Assembly (NCBI RefSeq): GCF_000691225.1
Contig: NZ_JMSZ01000028.1
Coordinates: forward strand, 37,914 to 101,913
Reading direction: 5' to 3'
Source: Nitrincola lacisaponensis
GTDB lineage: Bacteria; Pseudomonadota; Gammaproteobacteria; Pseudomonadales; Balneatricaceae
Length of the DNA stretch: 64,000 nt
Shown here: piece by piece, positions 55,181 through 64,000 of the stretch
How positions within the stretch are numbered: the first letter of the stretch is position 1
Layout of the letters: each line of letters opens with the position of its first letter
Translations under genes and position numbers: made by a program
The notes under the pieces: generated by a model
Database searches by the model: none
The model's input: the letters and a program-made list of their open reading frames with translations, nothing else
Told to the model about the DNA's origin: nothing

Positions 55181-57322
55181 ATGCAAAAGCGATACATCCA
55201 CTCAACGTTACTGACCTGCCTGACAGGCCTTTTCGGTATGACCAGCGTCAGTGTGGCGGCATCGCAACTGGATGAAAGCGCCTTTTTGATTGATATCCCG
55301 ATTGTGACGTCAGCAACACGCCTGTCACAACAGCAAAGCGACGCACCGGTTGCCATGACGGTGATAGATCGAGCCACTATCGCCGCCTCCGGTGCCCAGA
55401 CAGTCCCCGACCTGTTCCGCCTGGTGCCCGGTTTCCAGGTTGCACATGTTAATACCAACAAATACGCGGTGACCTATCATGGTCACAGTGATGACTTCCC
55501 GCGTCGACTGGAAGTCATGATTGATGGGCGCTCAGTGTATATGCCATTAATTTCATCCCCGGATTGGACCTCATTAGGGCTGCATCTGGATGATATAGAG
55601 CGGATCGAAGTTGTTCGCGGCTCAAACACTGCAACACATGGTTCAAATGCTTTTATGGGTGCTATCAATATTATTACCCGGCATCCCTCAACTGAAGCCA
55701 GAGCCAGTGGTTCAATTACACTTGGATCATTGAATACACAGAACAGCAACTTACGCTTCAGCGGACATAATTCGATCGGGCACTACAGACTCTCAGGCGG
55801 TTACGAAGAAAACACAGGCAGCCAGCGTTTTGGTGATGGTGCCAGACGTAACTATTTAAATTTCAGTGGGAGCTTTGCACCAACTATCAGGGATCAGATC
55901 GAAATCTGGGCTGGTGTTGATCGTGGACATACTACGGGCGGCTCTTTGAAAATGAACGAGAATCAAACATTAAACAATATTGTAACGATGCGGCGAGACT
56001 ATCGTTCAGATTTTCAGCATCTATCTTGGAATCGCATACTAGATACCAACCTTTCATTGGAATTAAAGGGTTACAGAAACGCACTTGACCTCGCTGAGCA
56101 GCAACCTAGTATAGATGACATTTTGAGAGCTGAGCTGAATAATGATGTGTATTTATTCTGGAAAAACAATCCAGGAATATTTAATAACTGTGCAATATTA
56201 CCTGTAAACCTGATTGCAACATGTAACCAGTATAATCGTTATTTGAACGCATTTAACAGCACTCCAGCTTTGAGACTATTAAATGAAAATGGTTCAACAA
56301 CGCAAGAAGATATACAGGTATCATTAACTCACCAAGAAAGTTGGATATCTACCTCATCTGGAATAGGATACCGGCGTGACTCCGGCAGTGGCCGAACACT
56401 CTTTGACCAAGGAGACATTAGCTCTTCACGTTATAGGGCATTTGTAAATGCTGCAGTAACCCCCAGTCCAGCCTATACCTTGAACATAGGCACCATGTAT
56501 GAAAAAGAAGACTCTGGCCCCTCTGCTATTTCCGCCAGAGCAGGGCTGAACATACATCTAACCCCCGATCTTAGCTTAAGACTAGGCCTCAGCCAAAGCG
56601 AGCGGCTACCATCCCTACATGAACGCTATGGTGAGTCAACCATCTATTATAATGGTGATGGAAATGAGATTTTTAATGCATTTCGTCGTCCCAACCCTGA
56701 CCTGAAACCCGAACGAGTAGTAAGTCATGAATTTGGTGCCCTATATAGATTTTCTACAATACCCGGAACACTTGACTTAAGGTTATTTAAAGAGGATGTA
56801 TCTCGAGGGATTGAAACTTATAGAGCAACATTTCCAGAAACACAAGAAAATGGCAGTTCAACAACCCATGTCAGCAAAAATCTTTCCAGCTGGACGAGTC
56901 AGGGAGCGGAAGTACAGTTAAAACTACAACCTAGGAATGACCTGTGGATGCTATTGAATTACGCCTATATTAATAGCACCAAACCTCCTTACTTCAATGG
57001 CAATCAATGGACAAGCCGTACTGATGCTCTCGCACCTCGCCACAGCGCATCGGCGCTAGTGAGCTGGCACCCCCGACCCGATCTTCAGCTCAGTGCCAGC
57101 CACTATTTCGTGGATCGCTTTCATTGGTTTGAAGGTGATACACGTGATGCATACAACCGTACTGATTTACGTATTGCCAAGCTCTGGACACCAAACATGC
57201 AGACTCAGGCTGAGCTGTCACTCACCCTGCAAAATGCATTGGGCCCAACCTATCAGGAGTTCTATGACTACCATGATTTTGAGCGTCGTGTTTTTATGCA
57301 GTTTCGTTTAAAATACCACTAA
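55181..57322 (+). CDS. TonB-dependent receptor, paralogue 1
   Basis: This 713-residue outer-membrane barrel has a signal peptide of about 27 residues, a likely TonB-box area near SAFLIDIPIVTSATR, a plug domain (about 45-160; ASGAQTVPDLFRLVPGFQ, VVRGSNTATHGSNAFMGAI) and a 22-strand barrel ending FMQFRLKYH with a terminal aromatic-rich strand. The ligand is unknown. The N-terminal third is closely similar to the next gene. The middle (about 55,950-56,900) is much richer in A+T and in AGA, ATA and TTA codons than its flanks. It is followed 40 bp later by paralogue 2. Confidence 0.9.
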   Translation: MQKRYIHSTLLTCLTGLFGMTSVSVAASQLDESAFLIDIPIVTSATRLSQQQSDAPVAMTVIDRATIAASGAQTVPDLFRLVPGFQVAHVNTNKYAVTYHGHSDDFPRRLEVMIDGRSVYMPLISSPDWTSLGLHLDDIERIEVVRGSNTATHGSNAFMGAINIITRHPSTEARASGSITLGSLNTQNSNLRFSGHNSIGHYRLSGGYEENTGSQRFGDGARRNYLNFSGSFAPTIRDQIEIWAGVDRGHTTGGSLKMNENQTLNNIVTMRRDYRSDFQHLSWNRILDTNLSLELKGYRNALDLAEQQPSIDDILRAELNNDVYLFWKNNPGIFNNCAILPVNLIATCNQYNRYLNAFNSTPALRLLNENGSTTQEDIQVSLTHQESWISTSSGIGYRRDSGSGRTLFDQGDISSSRYRAFVNAAVTPSPAYTLNIGTMYEKEDSGPSAISARAGLNIHLTPDLSLRLGLSQSERLPSLHERYGESTIYYNGDGNEIFNAFRRPNPDLKPERVVSHEFGALYRFSTIPGTLDLRLFKEDVSRGIETYRATFPETQENGSSTTHVSKNLSSWTSQGAEVQLKLQPRNDLWMLLNYAYINSTKPPYFNGNQWTSRTDALAPRHSASALVSWHPRPDLQLSASHYFVDRFHWFEGDTRDAYNRTDLRIAKLWTPNMQTQAELSLTLQNALGPTYQEFYDYHDFERRVFMQFRLKYH

Positions 57323-57362
57323 TTTTATGTAAGCTAATGGACCTGACTGTGGATGGAGCCGC

Positions 57363-59438
57363 ATGCTGTATTCTTCATTTTTAAAACAGAACACTTCAAG
57401 CTGCTTGAAACGTGCCACAGCGGTGACTGTTCTGCCGGGTATGCTGACACTTTCCCTGTCTTTATCTGCTGATACCCTTTTTCTGAAAGAAACCGATCTG
57501 CTGAGCGATCTGCCTGTCGTCACCTCAGCCAGCCGGTTGAAACAGAATCAACACACCTCACCTGCATCCGTCACTATTCTCGACCGCGAAACCATCTCAG
57601 CCTCAGGTGCCCAGACACTGCCCGACCTCCTTGCTCTGGTCCCTGGATTTCAACTGTTCCAGATCAACAGCAACCGACAGGGTGTAAACTATCATGGTGT
57701 AAATGATGAGTTTCCAAACCAGCTCGATATTATGGTGAATGGACGCTCTGTCTACCTACCGCTGCTGTCCACCGTTCTCTGGCACACGCTGGGCATTCAT
57801 CCGGAAGATATTGAGCGGGTTGAGGTCGTTCGAGGCTCGAACGCCGCTACACATGGTTCCAATGCATTTCTGGGTGCCGTAAATTTCATTACCCGTCACT
57901 CTGCCGCCGATGCCGATTGGCGCGTCAGCGGCACCTTCGGCTCCATGAACAGCCAGAATGGCTATGCAAGCCATAGCGGTCAACTCGATGGGCTGTTATA
58001 TCGAGTCAGTGTCGCCAGTGAGTCCAATGATGGTAGTAACCGCTTCCACGATGCGACCCGACGCCACTATCTGAATGCTGAGTTCAACTGGTCACCCAGT
58101 CTTCATGATAATCTGACGTTGCAGCTCGGATATGATAAAGGTATGTCGCATATTGGATATTTATTCGATTACCGAGGCTTCCCTGAGGGAGAGCATTATA
58201 TCAGTCAGCAGGATTACCAAGCTTACCATCAACAACTCACTTGGACCCGGTGGCTGAATAATGACACACAATTACATGCCCACCTTTATCGCAATGCACT
58301 TAGGTTGGATGAAACACCTCCAAGCCCATCCGACATCCAGCGGTTTTATCAGCTTGATGATGAAAATCTAGCGTCTTTATTCCTGTCAATGAACCCTGGT
58401 TTTCGAGGTTATCGAGAGCATGGGCGAACCCATGTTATAGATGCAGAAATAGCACTGGAACATCGTAGAGGTTCTACTCGGAGTTATACCGGCATGGGGA
58501 TACGACGAGATAAAGCATCCAGCCCGGTATTATTACAGAGTAGTAATATTGAAAGTGAACGTCTGAGACTTTTTCACAGCAGTATGATTGAGTTTAACCC
58601 AAAGCTACGGATCAATCTTGGGCTGATGCATGAACATCAATCCGCTACATTACATGGGACATCCGGCCGTATCGCTCTGAATCATCAAATAACACCTCAG
58701 ACCAGCTTACGAATAGGCTATAGTCACAGTGAACGACTCCCATCCATACTTGAAAAAAACGGGAACTACAGCACCCTGCGTCCTGACAATACTATCAATC
58801 AGGTCGATCTGAGTAATCCTGCATTACAAGCTGAGCATGTCCAAAGCTGGGAGCTGGGTATGCACCACCAGTTTACTCATCTGGAGGGCTTTATTGATAT
58901 TCGTGCTTTTCACGAAGAAGTCTCTGATGCAATTGTTAATGTAATGGTTAATATTGACGACAATGATCGAGCTGGCCAAAAGCAGAATGCTGGCTATTGG
59001 CGTAATCAAGGTATTGAAGCTCAACTTAAGCTACAGCCTGTTAACCATTTCTGGATGCTTTTCAACTATAGTTACCTTGATAACCAGGTCGGAAACTGGA
59101 GTCAGGGGCTGGCAAGCTTTTTTGACGGAGGGCAACTCGCCCCCAGACATACCCTGTCGGCACTTGCCAACTGGCAGCTATTACCTGACCTGAACCTGAG
59201 CACAAGTTACTATGCCATGGACAGTGTGCGCTGGCGACGCAGTTACGGCACATTGGCGCCGCAACCTCGCTTCCAGCGTATAGACCTGAAGCTGGCGAAA
59301 AGCTGGAGCGGACCTGGCCACCAGTTGGAATTGGCGGCGGTCGTGCAAAATGCGTTGCACAAGTCTTATCAAACCTTTTATCAGGACCATCGGTTTGATC
59401 GCAGAACACTGGTACAGCTCAAACTGACAATGGATTAA
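57363..59438 (+). CDS. TonB-dependent receptor, paralogue 2
   Basis: This 691-residue outer-membrane barrel is a tandem paralogue of the preceding gene. It has a signal peptide (about 1-36), SDLPVVTSASRL near the TonB box, a plug with ASGAQTLPDLLALVPGFQ and VVRGSNAATHGSNAFLGAV, and a barrel ending in RRTLVQLKLTMD. Both plugs share a YHG.(N/S)DEFP-type segment. A GGATGGAG ribosome site precedes the ATG. Its TAA overlaps a possible start of the binding-protein gene (TAATG), supporting one operon. The ligand is unknown. Confidence 0.9.
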   Translation: MLYSSFLKQNTSSCLKRATAVTVLPGMLTLSLSLSADTLFLKETDLLSDLPVVTSASRLKQNQHTSPASVTILDRETISASGAQTLPDLLALVPGFQLFQINSNRQGVNYHGVNDEFPNQLDIMVNGRSVYLPLLSTVLWHTLGIHPEDIERVEVVRGSNAATHGSNAFLGAVNFITRHSAADADWRVSGTFGSMNSQNGYASHSGQLDGLLYRVSVASESNDGSNRFHDATRRHYLNAEFNWSPSLHDNLTLQLGYDKGMSHIGYLFDYRGFPEGEHYISQQDYQAYHQQLTWTRWLNNDTQLHAHLYRNALRLDETPPSPSDIQRFYQLDDENLASLFLSMNPGFRGYREHGRTHVIDAEIALEHRRGSTRSYTGMGIRRDKASSPVLLQSSNIESERLRLFHSSMIEFNPKLRINLGLMHEHQSATLHGTSGRIALNHQITPQTSLRIGYSHSERLPSILEKNGNYSTLRPDNTINQVDLSNPALQAEHVQSWELGMHHQFTHLEGFIDIRAFHEEVSDAIVNVMVNIDDNDRAGQKQNAGYWRNQGIEAQLKLQPVNHFWMLFNYSYLDNQVGNWSQGLASFFDGGQLAPRHTLSALANWQLLPDLNLSTSYYAMDSVRWRRSYGTLAPQPRFQRIDLKLAKSWSGPGHQLELAAVVQNALHKSYQTFYQDHRFDRRTLVQLKLTMD

Positions 59439-60412
59439 TGGCAGACAGGATGTGTAGTACGGAAGGATTCAAATCACACAGACGTGACAGTCTCGCATAT
59501 CACTGCATGCGAGTGATACTGTCAATATTACTCTGGCTGCCAATCTCGGCGCAGGCGGAGAGCATCATCATTCTGCTGAGTGATACACAGCAAATCTACC
59601 GCGACATGGCGGCAGTAATTGAACCCGGACATCCGCAACAAACACGCACTGTTTTGCTGGATGAGTTTATTCAGTCTGGCATGGACTCAAATGCACACAC
59701 CCTGGTTGCTATCGGTACCCGCGCCTGTGAATCTGGCATTCAGTTCAATCCGGCTCAATACAGGGTTATTTGTACCTTCCTGCCCTCTCAAACCTTTGAA
59801 CAGCTCGTAACTCACCATATTGATGCGATCATAAATCAGCAGTCCGTCACTGCCGTTTTTATGGATCAACCACTGCAACGCCAGATCGATCTGGCACGAT
59901 TAATTGCGCCAAATGCCCGCACACTGGGTACTGTTTTTGGAAACACCTCAGTCTACCAACAAGAAGCATTTGAACGCCTGGCTCATACAGCAGGCTTCGC
60001 GCCCCAACATGCGTTTCTGGATGAACGCCAGAATCCGGTACAGATTTTGACCCCTTTAATCCAGCGCAGTGATATCTTTTTATCCTTACCGGATAGTGCC
60101 AGCTTTAATCGTAACGTGACGCGCTGGAGCCTGTACATCACGTTGCGAAACCGGGTGCCGTTAATCGGTTTTTCTGCCAGTTACGCAGAGGCCGGAGCTG
60201 TGGTATCACTCTACTCAACTGTGCAGCAACTGGCAGAACAAACCAATGAGGTCATTCGTATTGTTGAACAGGGAGGCGAGTTGCCTGCACCAGCCTACCC
60301 CAGTGCATTCACCATCAATATCAACCGCTCAGCAGCGCGCACACTGCGAATGGAATTGCCTGAAAGTGAGACCCTGGCCCAGCAGCTGAAACAGCGCGGA
60401 GACGGACAATGA
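59438..60412 (+). CDS. Periplasmic ABC-type substrate-binding-like protein
   Basis: Up to 324 residues. A signal peptide (MRVILSILLWLPISAQAES) begins at codon 24, so the true start may be 59507; the ATG at 59438 is coupled to the receptor stop, but neither has a good ribosome site. The mature protein resembles the ABC substrate-binding family PF04392, with LVAIGTRACESG, AVFMDQPLQRQIDLARLI and PLIGFSASYAEAGAVVSLY. No ABC permease or ATPase is encoded nearby; a hybrid kinase gene follows with a 4-bp overlap. A role in presenting a ligand to that kinase is therefore plausible. Confidence 0.78.
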   Translation: MADRMCSTEGFKSHRRDSLAYHCMRVILSILLWLPISAQAESIIILLSDTQQIYRDMAAVIEPGHPQQTRTVLLDEFIQSGMDSNAHTLVAIGTRACESGIQFNPAQYRVICTFLPSQTFEQLVTHHIDAIINQQSVTAVFMDQPLQRQIDLARLIAPNARTLGTVFGNTSVYQQEAFERLAHTAGFAPQHAFLDERQNPVQILTPLIQRSDIFLSLPDSASFNRNVTRWSLYITLRNRVPLIGFSASYAEAGAVVSLYSTVQQLAEQTNEVIRIVEQGGELPAPAYPSAFTININRSAARTLRMELPESETLAQQLKQRGDGQ

Positions 60413-63033
60413 AAGCGATACTTAAGAGTGATATTCGCCAACGTGTCCTGTTTCTATCCTTGATTCCCATGCTCGCTATTACCTGCATATTGGGGTTCTT
60501 CTTTACCTATACCCAATTACAAAACGCACGTTCAGGGATGATCGAGAAGGGGCAGGAATTAAGTGAACTTCTGGCCGCCGCTGCAGAGTTCGGCATTCTC
60601 AGTAACAACCCCGCTGAACTGCAACCCCTAAGTCAACAGCTCATGCAAAACCCGTTGGTGGTTGATGTGCTCTTTATGGATCAAGAGATGCATATTATTC
60701 ACCGCGAGAGCCAGTTTGAACTGGCATTGAGCTTTCCACCCGATTCTGTGGCTCTGGCAGATAAACACTGGTATTTCAGCCACCCGGTATCACTGGCTCC
60801 CATTCGTACTGCCACTGTACCGGAGCTGTTTGCCGAGCAGAGTTCTGTCGAAGTCATGGGGTGGGTCACACTGGTATTCTCCGATGACCCGATACAGCAA
60901 CAGCAGCTGATCATTATTCGCAACAGCCTGATTATTATCTTCAGCGGCTTTTTACTGACATTTTCTATCTCGAGCTTCTTTGGACGTAAGATCAGCCAGC
61001 CGGTAAAACAGCTCTCCAGCATTATTACTCAGCTCAGACGCGGTAATTTGGGTGTTCGGGCAAGCCAGTCACAAACTGAAGAGTTTAATCAGCTTGCCGA
61101 GGGAATTAATGAGCTGGCCAAGTCACTGGAGCAATCCAATCGACACATGGAAACCCGTATCACGCAGGCGACCCAGGCATTATCCGTCAGTCTTCAGGAA
61201 CTGGAACGCAAGAATCTCCAGTTGATGCGCGCACATGAAAAAGCAGACTCGGCCAACCGGGCCAAAGATGCTTTTCTCGCGAGGATGAGCCATGAGCTCA
61301 GAACACCACTCACATCCGTTATTGGCTTCACCCGCATGATTCAGGAGGGTAGCTCTGAGCAGGAGCGCAGCCATTATCTCAATATCATCGATCATACCTC
61401 GCAAATGCTACTCACCTTGATTGATGACTTGCTGGACTTTACCCGTCTGGAGTCTGACGCGCTGGAGCTGGAAAATATCGAGTTTCATCCTGAACAGCTT
61501 TTTCACCAGGCTTTGGAGATGCAGGCACCCGCAGCACATACCAAAGGGTTGGAACTGATTTTCAGCGGCGCCTGCAACCTGCCTGTGCATTTTTCAGGCG
61601 ACCCCACGCGTATACGGCAAATTATTACCAATCTGATTGGCAATGCCATCAAGTTTACTGAAACCGGCTATATACAGTTACACACAGACTATCAGCAAAG
61701 TAACCAGCTGCTGACACTCTGTATCAGTGATACAGGCATAGGTATTTCGCCGGAGTATCAGAGCAAAATGTTTGAGTCATTTACACAGGCAGATAACAGC
61801 ATCAGCCGCAAATATGGTGGATCAGGACTGGGCCTGGCAATCGTATATCGCCTGGTGAAACTGATGAATGGCGATATACAGGTTGAAAGCGAACTGGGCA
61901 AAGGTACACGCTTTACTCTGGAAATCCCCCTTAAGTCCGATAATGAACCTGTCAGTCTGGGCCTGATTGATGATTTCAGTATCAAAACAACCCGTTCAGA
62001 TTTTTCCGTGCTGGTAATTGAGAAGAATTCACCTTCACGCCGCAATCTACTGCAACTGTTTGAGTACTATGGTTATCGCTGCAAAGTCACAGAGCGCCAT
62101 GAAGATGCCCTCGCCAACGAAGACAATTTCAGCCATATACTACTCAGCCATCCGGCCTCTGAACCCGATGCAGAACTGTTGCAACGCCAGACAGAATCGC
62201 TTAGACAACGCTTCCCGGGTGCAAAACTGCTGTTGCTGCTACCGGCTACAATACGACGTGACTCCCTGCAAAGCATAAAAGCACAGATGCTGACCAAACC
62301 CGTATCGCCAACACAGATTTTGACGGCACTGGAAAACCCCAGACAATATGAGCATGGCCGTGATTATGCCAACTATCAGCTGCAGGAACTGGAAATTCTG
62401 ATCGCGGAAGACAATGACTATAACCGCCTGCTGATCAAACGCATTCTGAAGCAAGCCGGTATTCAAAGTCGCGAGGTCACGACTGGAGAGCAAGCCATTC
62501 AGGCAGTAAACAGCAAGATGCCGGATATTGTGCTCATGGATATCAACATGCCCGATATGGATGGCATTGAGGCATCAAGGCAGATCCTGGCACAGCACCC
62601 TGATACCCACATCATTGCCTTGACCGCAAACATCTCCTCACGCGAGCAACAGCTACTAAACCAACTGGGTATTAACAAAATATTAATCAAGCCACTGAAT
62701 ATAGAAAAGCTCTATGCCCTGCTGAGCACACTCGATGTCAAAAAGGCCAATATGCAAAACCCGCCTGCAGATCCTCTATGGCAGAAGCAGGAGTTCGAAC
62801 ATGAAATTAACCGTCAGCTAAACGAGATACAATCGCACATCTATGCCAAAGACTATGCCAGCATTGGCCGTAACGCACATCAGTTACATGGTTTTGCAGG
62901 TCTGTTTGAGCACCCGGAAATAGAGATGATTGCACACCAGCTAGGTAAGGCGGTGATCAGTAAAGATATTCGCAAAATATGGAATGCTTACAACCAGCTG
63001 GCCAGAGTCGTACAGGGGATGAAACGGTTATAG
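60409..63033 (+). CDS. BarA-like tripartite hybrid histidine kinase
   Basis: This 874-residue membrane kinase has TM1 (about 12-33), a periplasmic sensor region (34-165), TM2 (about 167-190), HAMP (191-245) and a coiled coil. HisKA has H295 ([16 protein letters not shown]), and the ATPase domain has [15 protein letters not shown] and GSGLGLAI. A degenerate receiver (533-645, no phospho-acceptor Asp) precedes an active receiver (660-775; D711, T739, K761) and an HPt domain with H827 ([11 protein letters not shown]). The layout is that of BarA-type phosphorelays. No output regulator is encoded next to it. Its start overlaps the binding-protein stop (ATGA), so the two are co-translated. Confidence 0.88.
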   Translation: MKAILKSDIRQRVLFLSLIPMLAITCILGFFFTYTQLQNARSGMIEKGQELSELLAAAAEFGILSNNPAELQPLSQQLMQNPLVVDVLFMDQEMHIIHRESQFELALSFPPDSVALADKHWYFSHPVSLAPIRTATVPELFAEQSSVEVMGWVTLVFSDDPIQQQQLIIIRNSLIIIFSGFLLTFSISSFFGRKISQPVKQLSSIITQLRRGNLGVRASQSQTEEFNQLAEGINELAKSLEQSNRHMETRITQATQALSVSLQELERKNLQLMRAHEKADSANRAKDAFLARMSHELRTPLTSVIGFTRMIQEGSSEQERSHYLNIIDHTSQMLLTLIDDLLDFTRLESDALELENIEFHPEQLFHQALEMQAPAAHTKGLELIFSGACNLPVHFSGDPTRIRQIITNLIGNAIKFTETGYIQLHTDYQQSNQLLTLCISDTGIGISPEYQSKMFESFTQADNSISRKYGGSGLGLAIVYRLVKLMNGDIQVESELGKGTRFTLEIPLKSDNEPVSLGLIDDFSIKTTRSDFSVLVIEKNSPSRRNLLQLFEYYGYRCKVTERHEDALANEDNFSHILLSHPASEPDAELLQRQTESLRQRFPGAKLLLLLPATIRRDSLQSIKAQMLTKPVSPTQILTALENPRQYEHGRDYANYQLQELEILIAEDNDYNRLLIKRILKQAGIQSREVTTGEQAIQAVNSKMPDIVLMDINMPDMDGIEASRQILAQHPDTHIIALTANISSREQQLLNQLGINKILIKPLNIEKLYALLSTLDVKKANMQNPPADPLWQKQEFEHEINRQLNEIQSHIYAKDYASIGRNAHQLHGFAGLFEHPEIEMIAHQLGKAVISKDIRKIWNAYNQLARVVQGMKRL

Positions 63034-63034
63034 G

Positions 63035-63412
63035 TTAAAACTCGCGTGTGACAGGCGCTTCCGCGATAAGCTTCTCAAGACGCTCAATCACTGCAACCAA
63101 ACGCTGCCGGGACTCTCGGTCATAAATATAGCCATTGATGCCTTCCCGCGCAGGCTTATGACCATCTGTGCCTTCATGCAAGGCGACCAACCAGCGACGG
63201 ATGGCTTCCAGTTCAGGATCATGACTGATCGGATAGCCTATCAGCATATCCCAGGCCTGAGGGCTGGTAGTGCGTGTTTCAATACCCTTTATCAAATCAA
63301 GAACATACTGGCGGTCAGGTCGATAACTGGGTGACTTGCCAAATGCCATGGCAACACCGATCAACAGCAAGAACACGGCACTGACAATAAAGACGATCAA
63401 AAACTCCATCAA
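63035..63412 (-). CDS. Hypothetical single-helix membrane protein
   Basis: This encodes 125 residues: an N-terminal membrane helix (about 3-25) and a soluble helical domain containing GYPISHDPELEAIRRWLVAL and GYIYDRESRQRL. I do not recognise the family. It overlaps the upstream DUF2489-like gene by 4 bp, so the two are co-translated. It ends 1 bp from the convergent kinase gene. Confidence 0.75.
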   Translation of the reverse strand: MMEFLIVFIVSAVFLLLIGVAMAFGKSPSYRPDRQYVLDLIKGIETRTTSPQAWDMLIGYPISHDPELEAIRRWLVALHEGTDGHKPAREGINGYIYDRESRQRLVAVIERLEKLIAEAPVTREF

Positions 63413-63891
63413 TGTAACCGCTGTTCAAAAGGATAATCCTGTAAACACCGAGCAGCAGCCTGTATCGCCTCTCGATATTCGTTTTCCAGGTCATCAATTT
63501 CCTGCTGAAAGACTTTACGCTGAGCGGCAGGTAAACGCTTCCAGGCAGCCAGTGTGGGTATATGCTCGGTTTTGCGATACATGGTCTCAATAACCTGCAA
63601 CTCTGCCTGATGATGCAGCTGGGGTGACAGGTTATCAATCATGACCTTGATACGAATACAGCCCTCTGCAAGCGGGCACTGACCCTCCAGAATACCCCGA
63701 GAGAGGATTCTGATACTGTCTATCAGATAGTCTCGTTGCTGTTGAGCAGACGCGGCATAGGCCTCCTGCGCAGCCTGAGCGTTCTTGCGCTGCTGTTGCA
63801 ATCGCTTTAGCAACACCCACACATAGACTGCCAGTCCAATCGTTAACAGGCTGAACAGTGCGATCAATGAATACATCAAGGTATCCGACAT
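63409..63891 (-). CDS. DUF2489-like membrane-anchored protein
   Basis: This 160-residue protein has an N-terminal helix (about 7-29), a coiled coil (30-55) and a helical soluble domain with EGQCPLAEGCIRIKVMIDNL. Its size and pattern resemble the DUF2489 family of gammaproteobacteria; its function is unknown. Two cysteines five residues apart (CPLAEGC) are notable. It forms a two-gene unit with the following 125-residue protein. Confidence 0.7.
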   Translation of the reverse strand: MSDTLMYSLIALFSLLTIGLAVYVWVLLKRLQQQRKNAQAAQEAYAASAQQQRDYLIDSIRILSRGILEGQCPLAEGCIRIKVMIDNLSPQLHHQAELQVIETMYRKTEHIPTLAAWKRLPAAQRKVFQQEIDDLENEYREAIQAAARCLQDYPFEQRLH

Positions 63892-64000
63892 AAACCAACC
63901 TTAGTATCAAATGAATATCTGCTGTATTTTATCTGCTATACGAAAGAACTGCGAACCTGCAGCGGTGGAGAGAGTTTTTTGCATAAAAAAAGGGGTTACC
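63892..64000. other. Right-edge intergenic sequence, possible half-terminator
   Basis: No gene is visible. The window ends in a run of A followed by GGGGTTACC, which could be the left arm of a terminator whose other arm lies outside. It presumably holds the promoter of the DUF2489-like gene, but I see no clear boxes. Confidence 0.25.

Overview
The window looks like chromosome from a marine gammaproteobacterium of the Oceanospirillales type. This rests on E. coli/Pseudomonas-like housekeeping proteins in familiar order (miaB-ybeZ-ybeY-ybeX-lnt; leuS-lptE-holA), a Pseudomonas-type FleQ, several Na+-coupled transporters (SSS and SNF families) and VC_2705-type symporters. I see no rRNA, tRNA, CRISPR, insertion sequence or prophage. 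The species cannot be named from the sequence alone.

Region 1 (1-9.9 kb) is an acetate module. It holds the start of one SSS symporter, a complete SSS symporter with its DUF4212 small subunit, a 1311-residue transporter-domain hybrid kinase (CrbS/MxtR type), its LuxR-type response regulator (CrbR/ErdR type) and acetyl-CoA synthetase. A GAC-N4-GTC inverted repeat lies upstream of all four transcription units that could be targets of the regulator. Region 2 (10-14.3 kb) is an isolated fleQ-fleS-fleR flagellar regulator operon and a DUF1820 gene. Region 3 (14.5-24.9 kb) is core housekeeping: tRNA modification, PhoH/YbeY/CorC/Lnt, a zinc-ribbon protein, then leuS-lptE-holA and a small cytochrome c lipoprotein.

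Region 4 (25-31.3 kb) is nitrogen control: amt with a 58-residue membrane protein, ntrC, ntrB and glnA. amt, ntrB and glnA each have a readable sigma-54 (-24/-12) promoter. glnA has two NtrC sites 31 bp apart and ntrB has one. Region 5 (31.3-36.2 kb) holds typA, a prolyl iminopeptidase, dtd and an SNF-family transporter.

Region 6 (36.2-47.5 kb) is the most unusual part. Two divergent operons encode circularly permuted ATP-grasp, alpha-E, transglutaminase and putative amidoligase (DUF2126) proteins, followed by an EamA-family exporter candidate. The 318-bp region between the operons carries two divergent sigma-54 promoters with one NtrC-type site between them. This predicts that the poorly understood peptide-ligase/transglutaminase system is induced by nitrogen limitation. 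One of its two ATP-grasp proteins has lost the expected ATP and metal ligands and looks like a pseudoenzyme fused to alpha-E.

Region 7 (47.5-55.1 kb) contains a SLOG-domain membrane protein coupled to a DUF442 phosphatase/sulfurtransferase-like gene, a four-gene MCE (Mla-like) lipid transport operon, and the PBP4-type enzyme DacB. Region 8 (55.2-64 kb) has two tandem TonB-dependent receptor paralogues, a periplasmic binding protein and a BarA-like hybrid kinase with tight or overlapping junctions, which suggests an envelope uptake-and-sensing relay. Two small membrane-anchored proteins read towards it.
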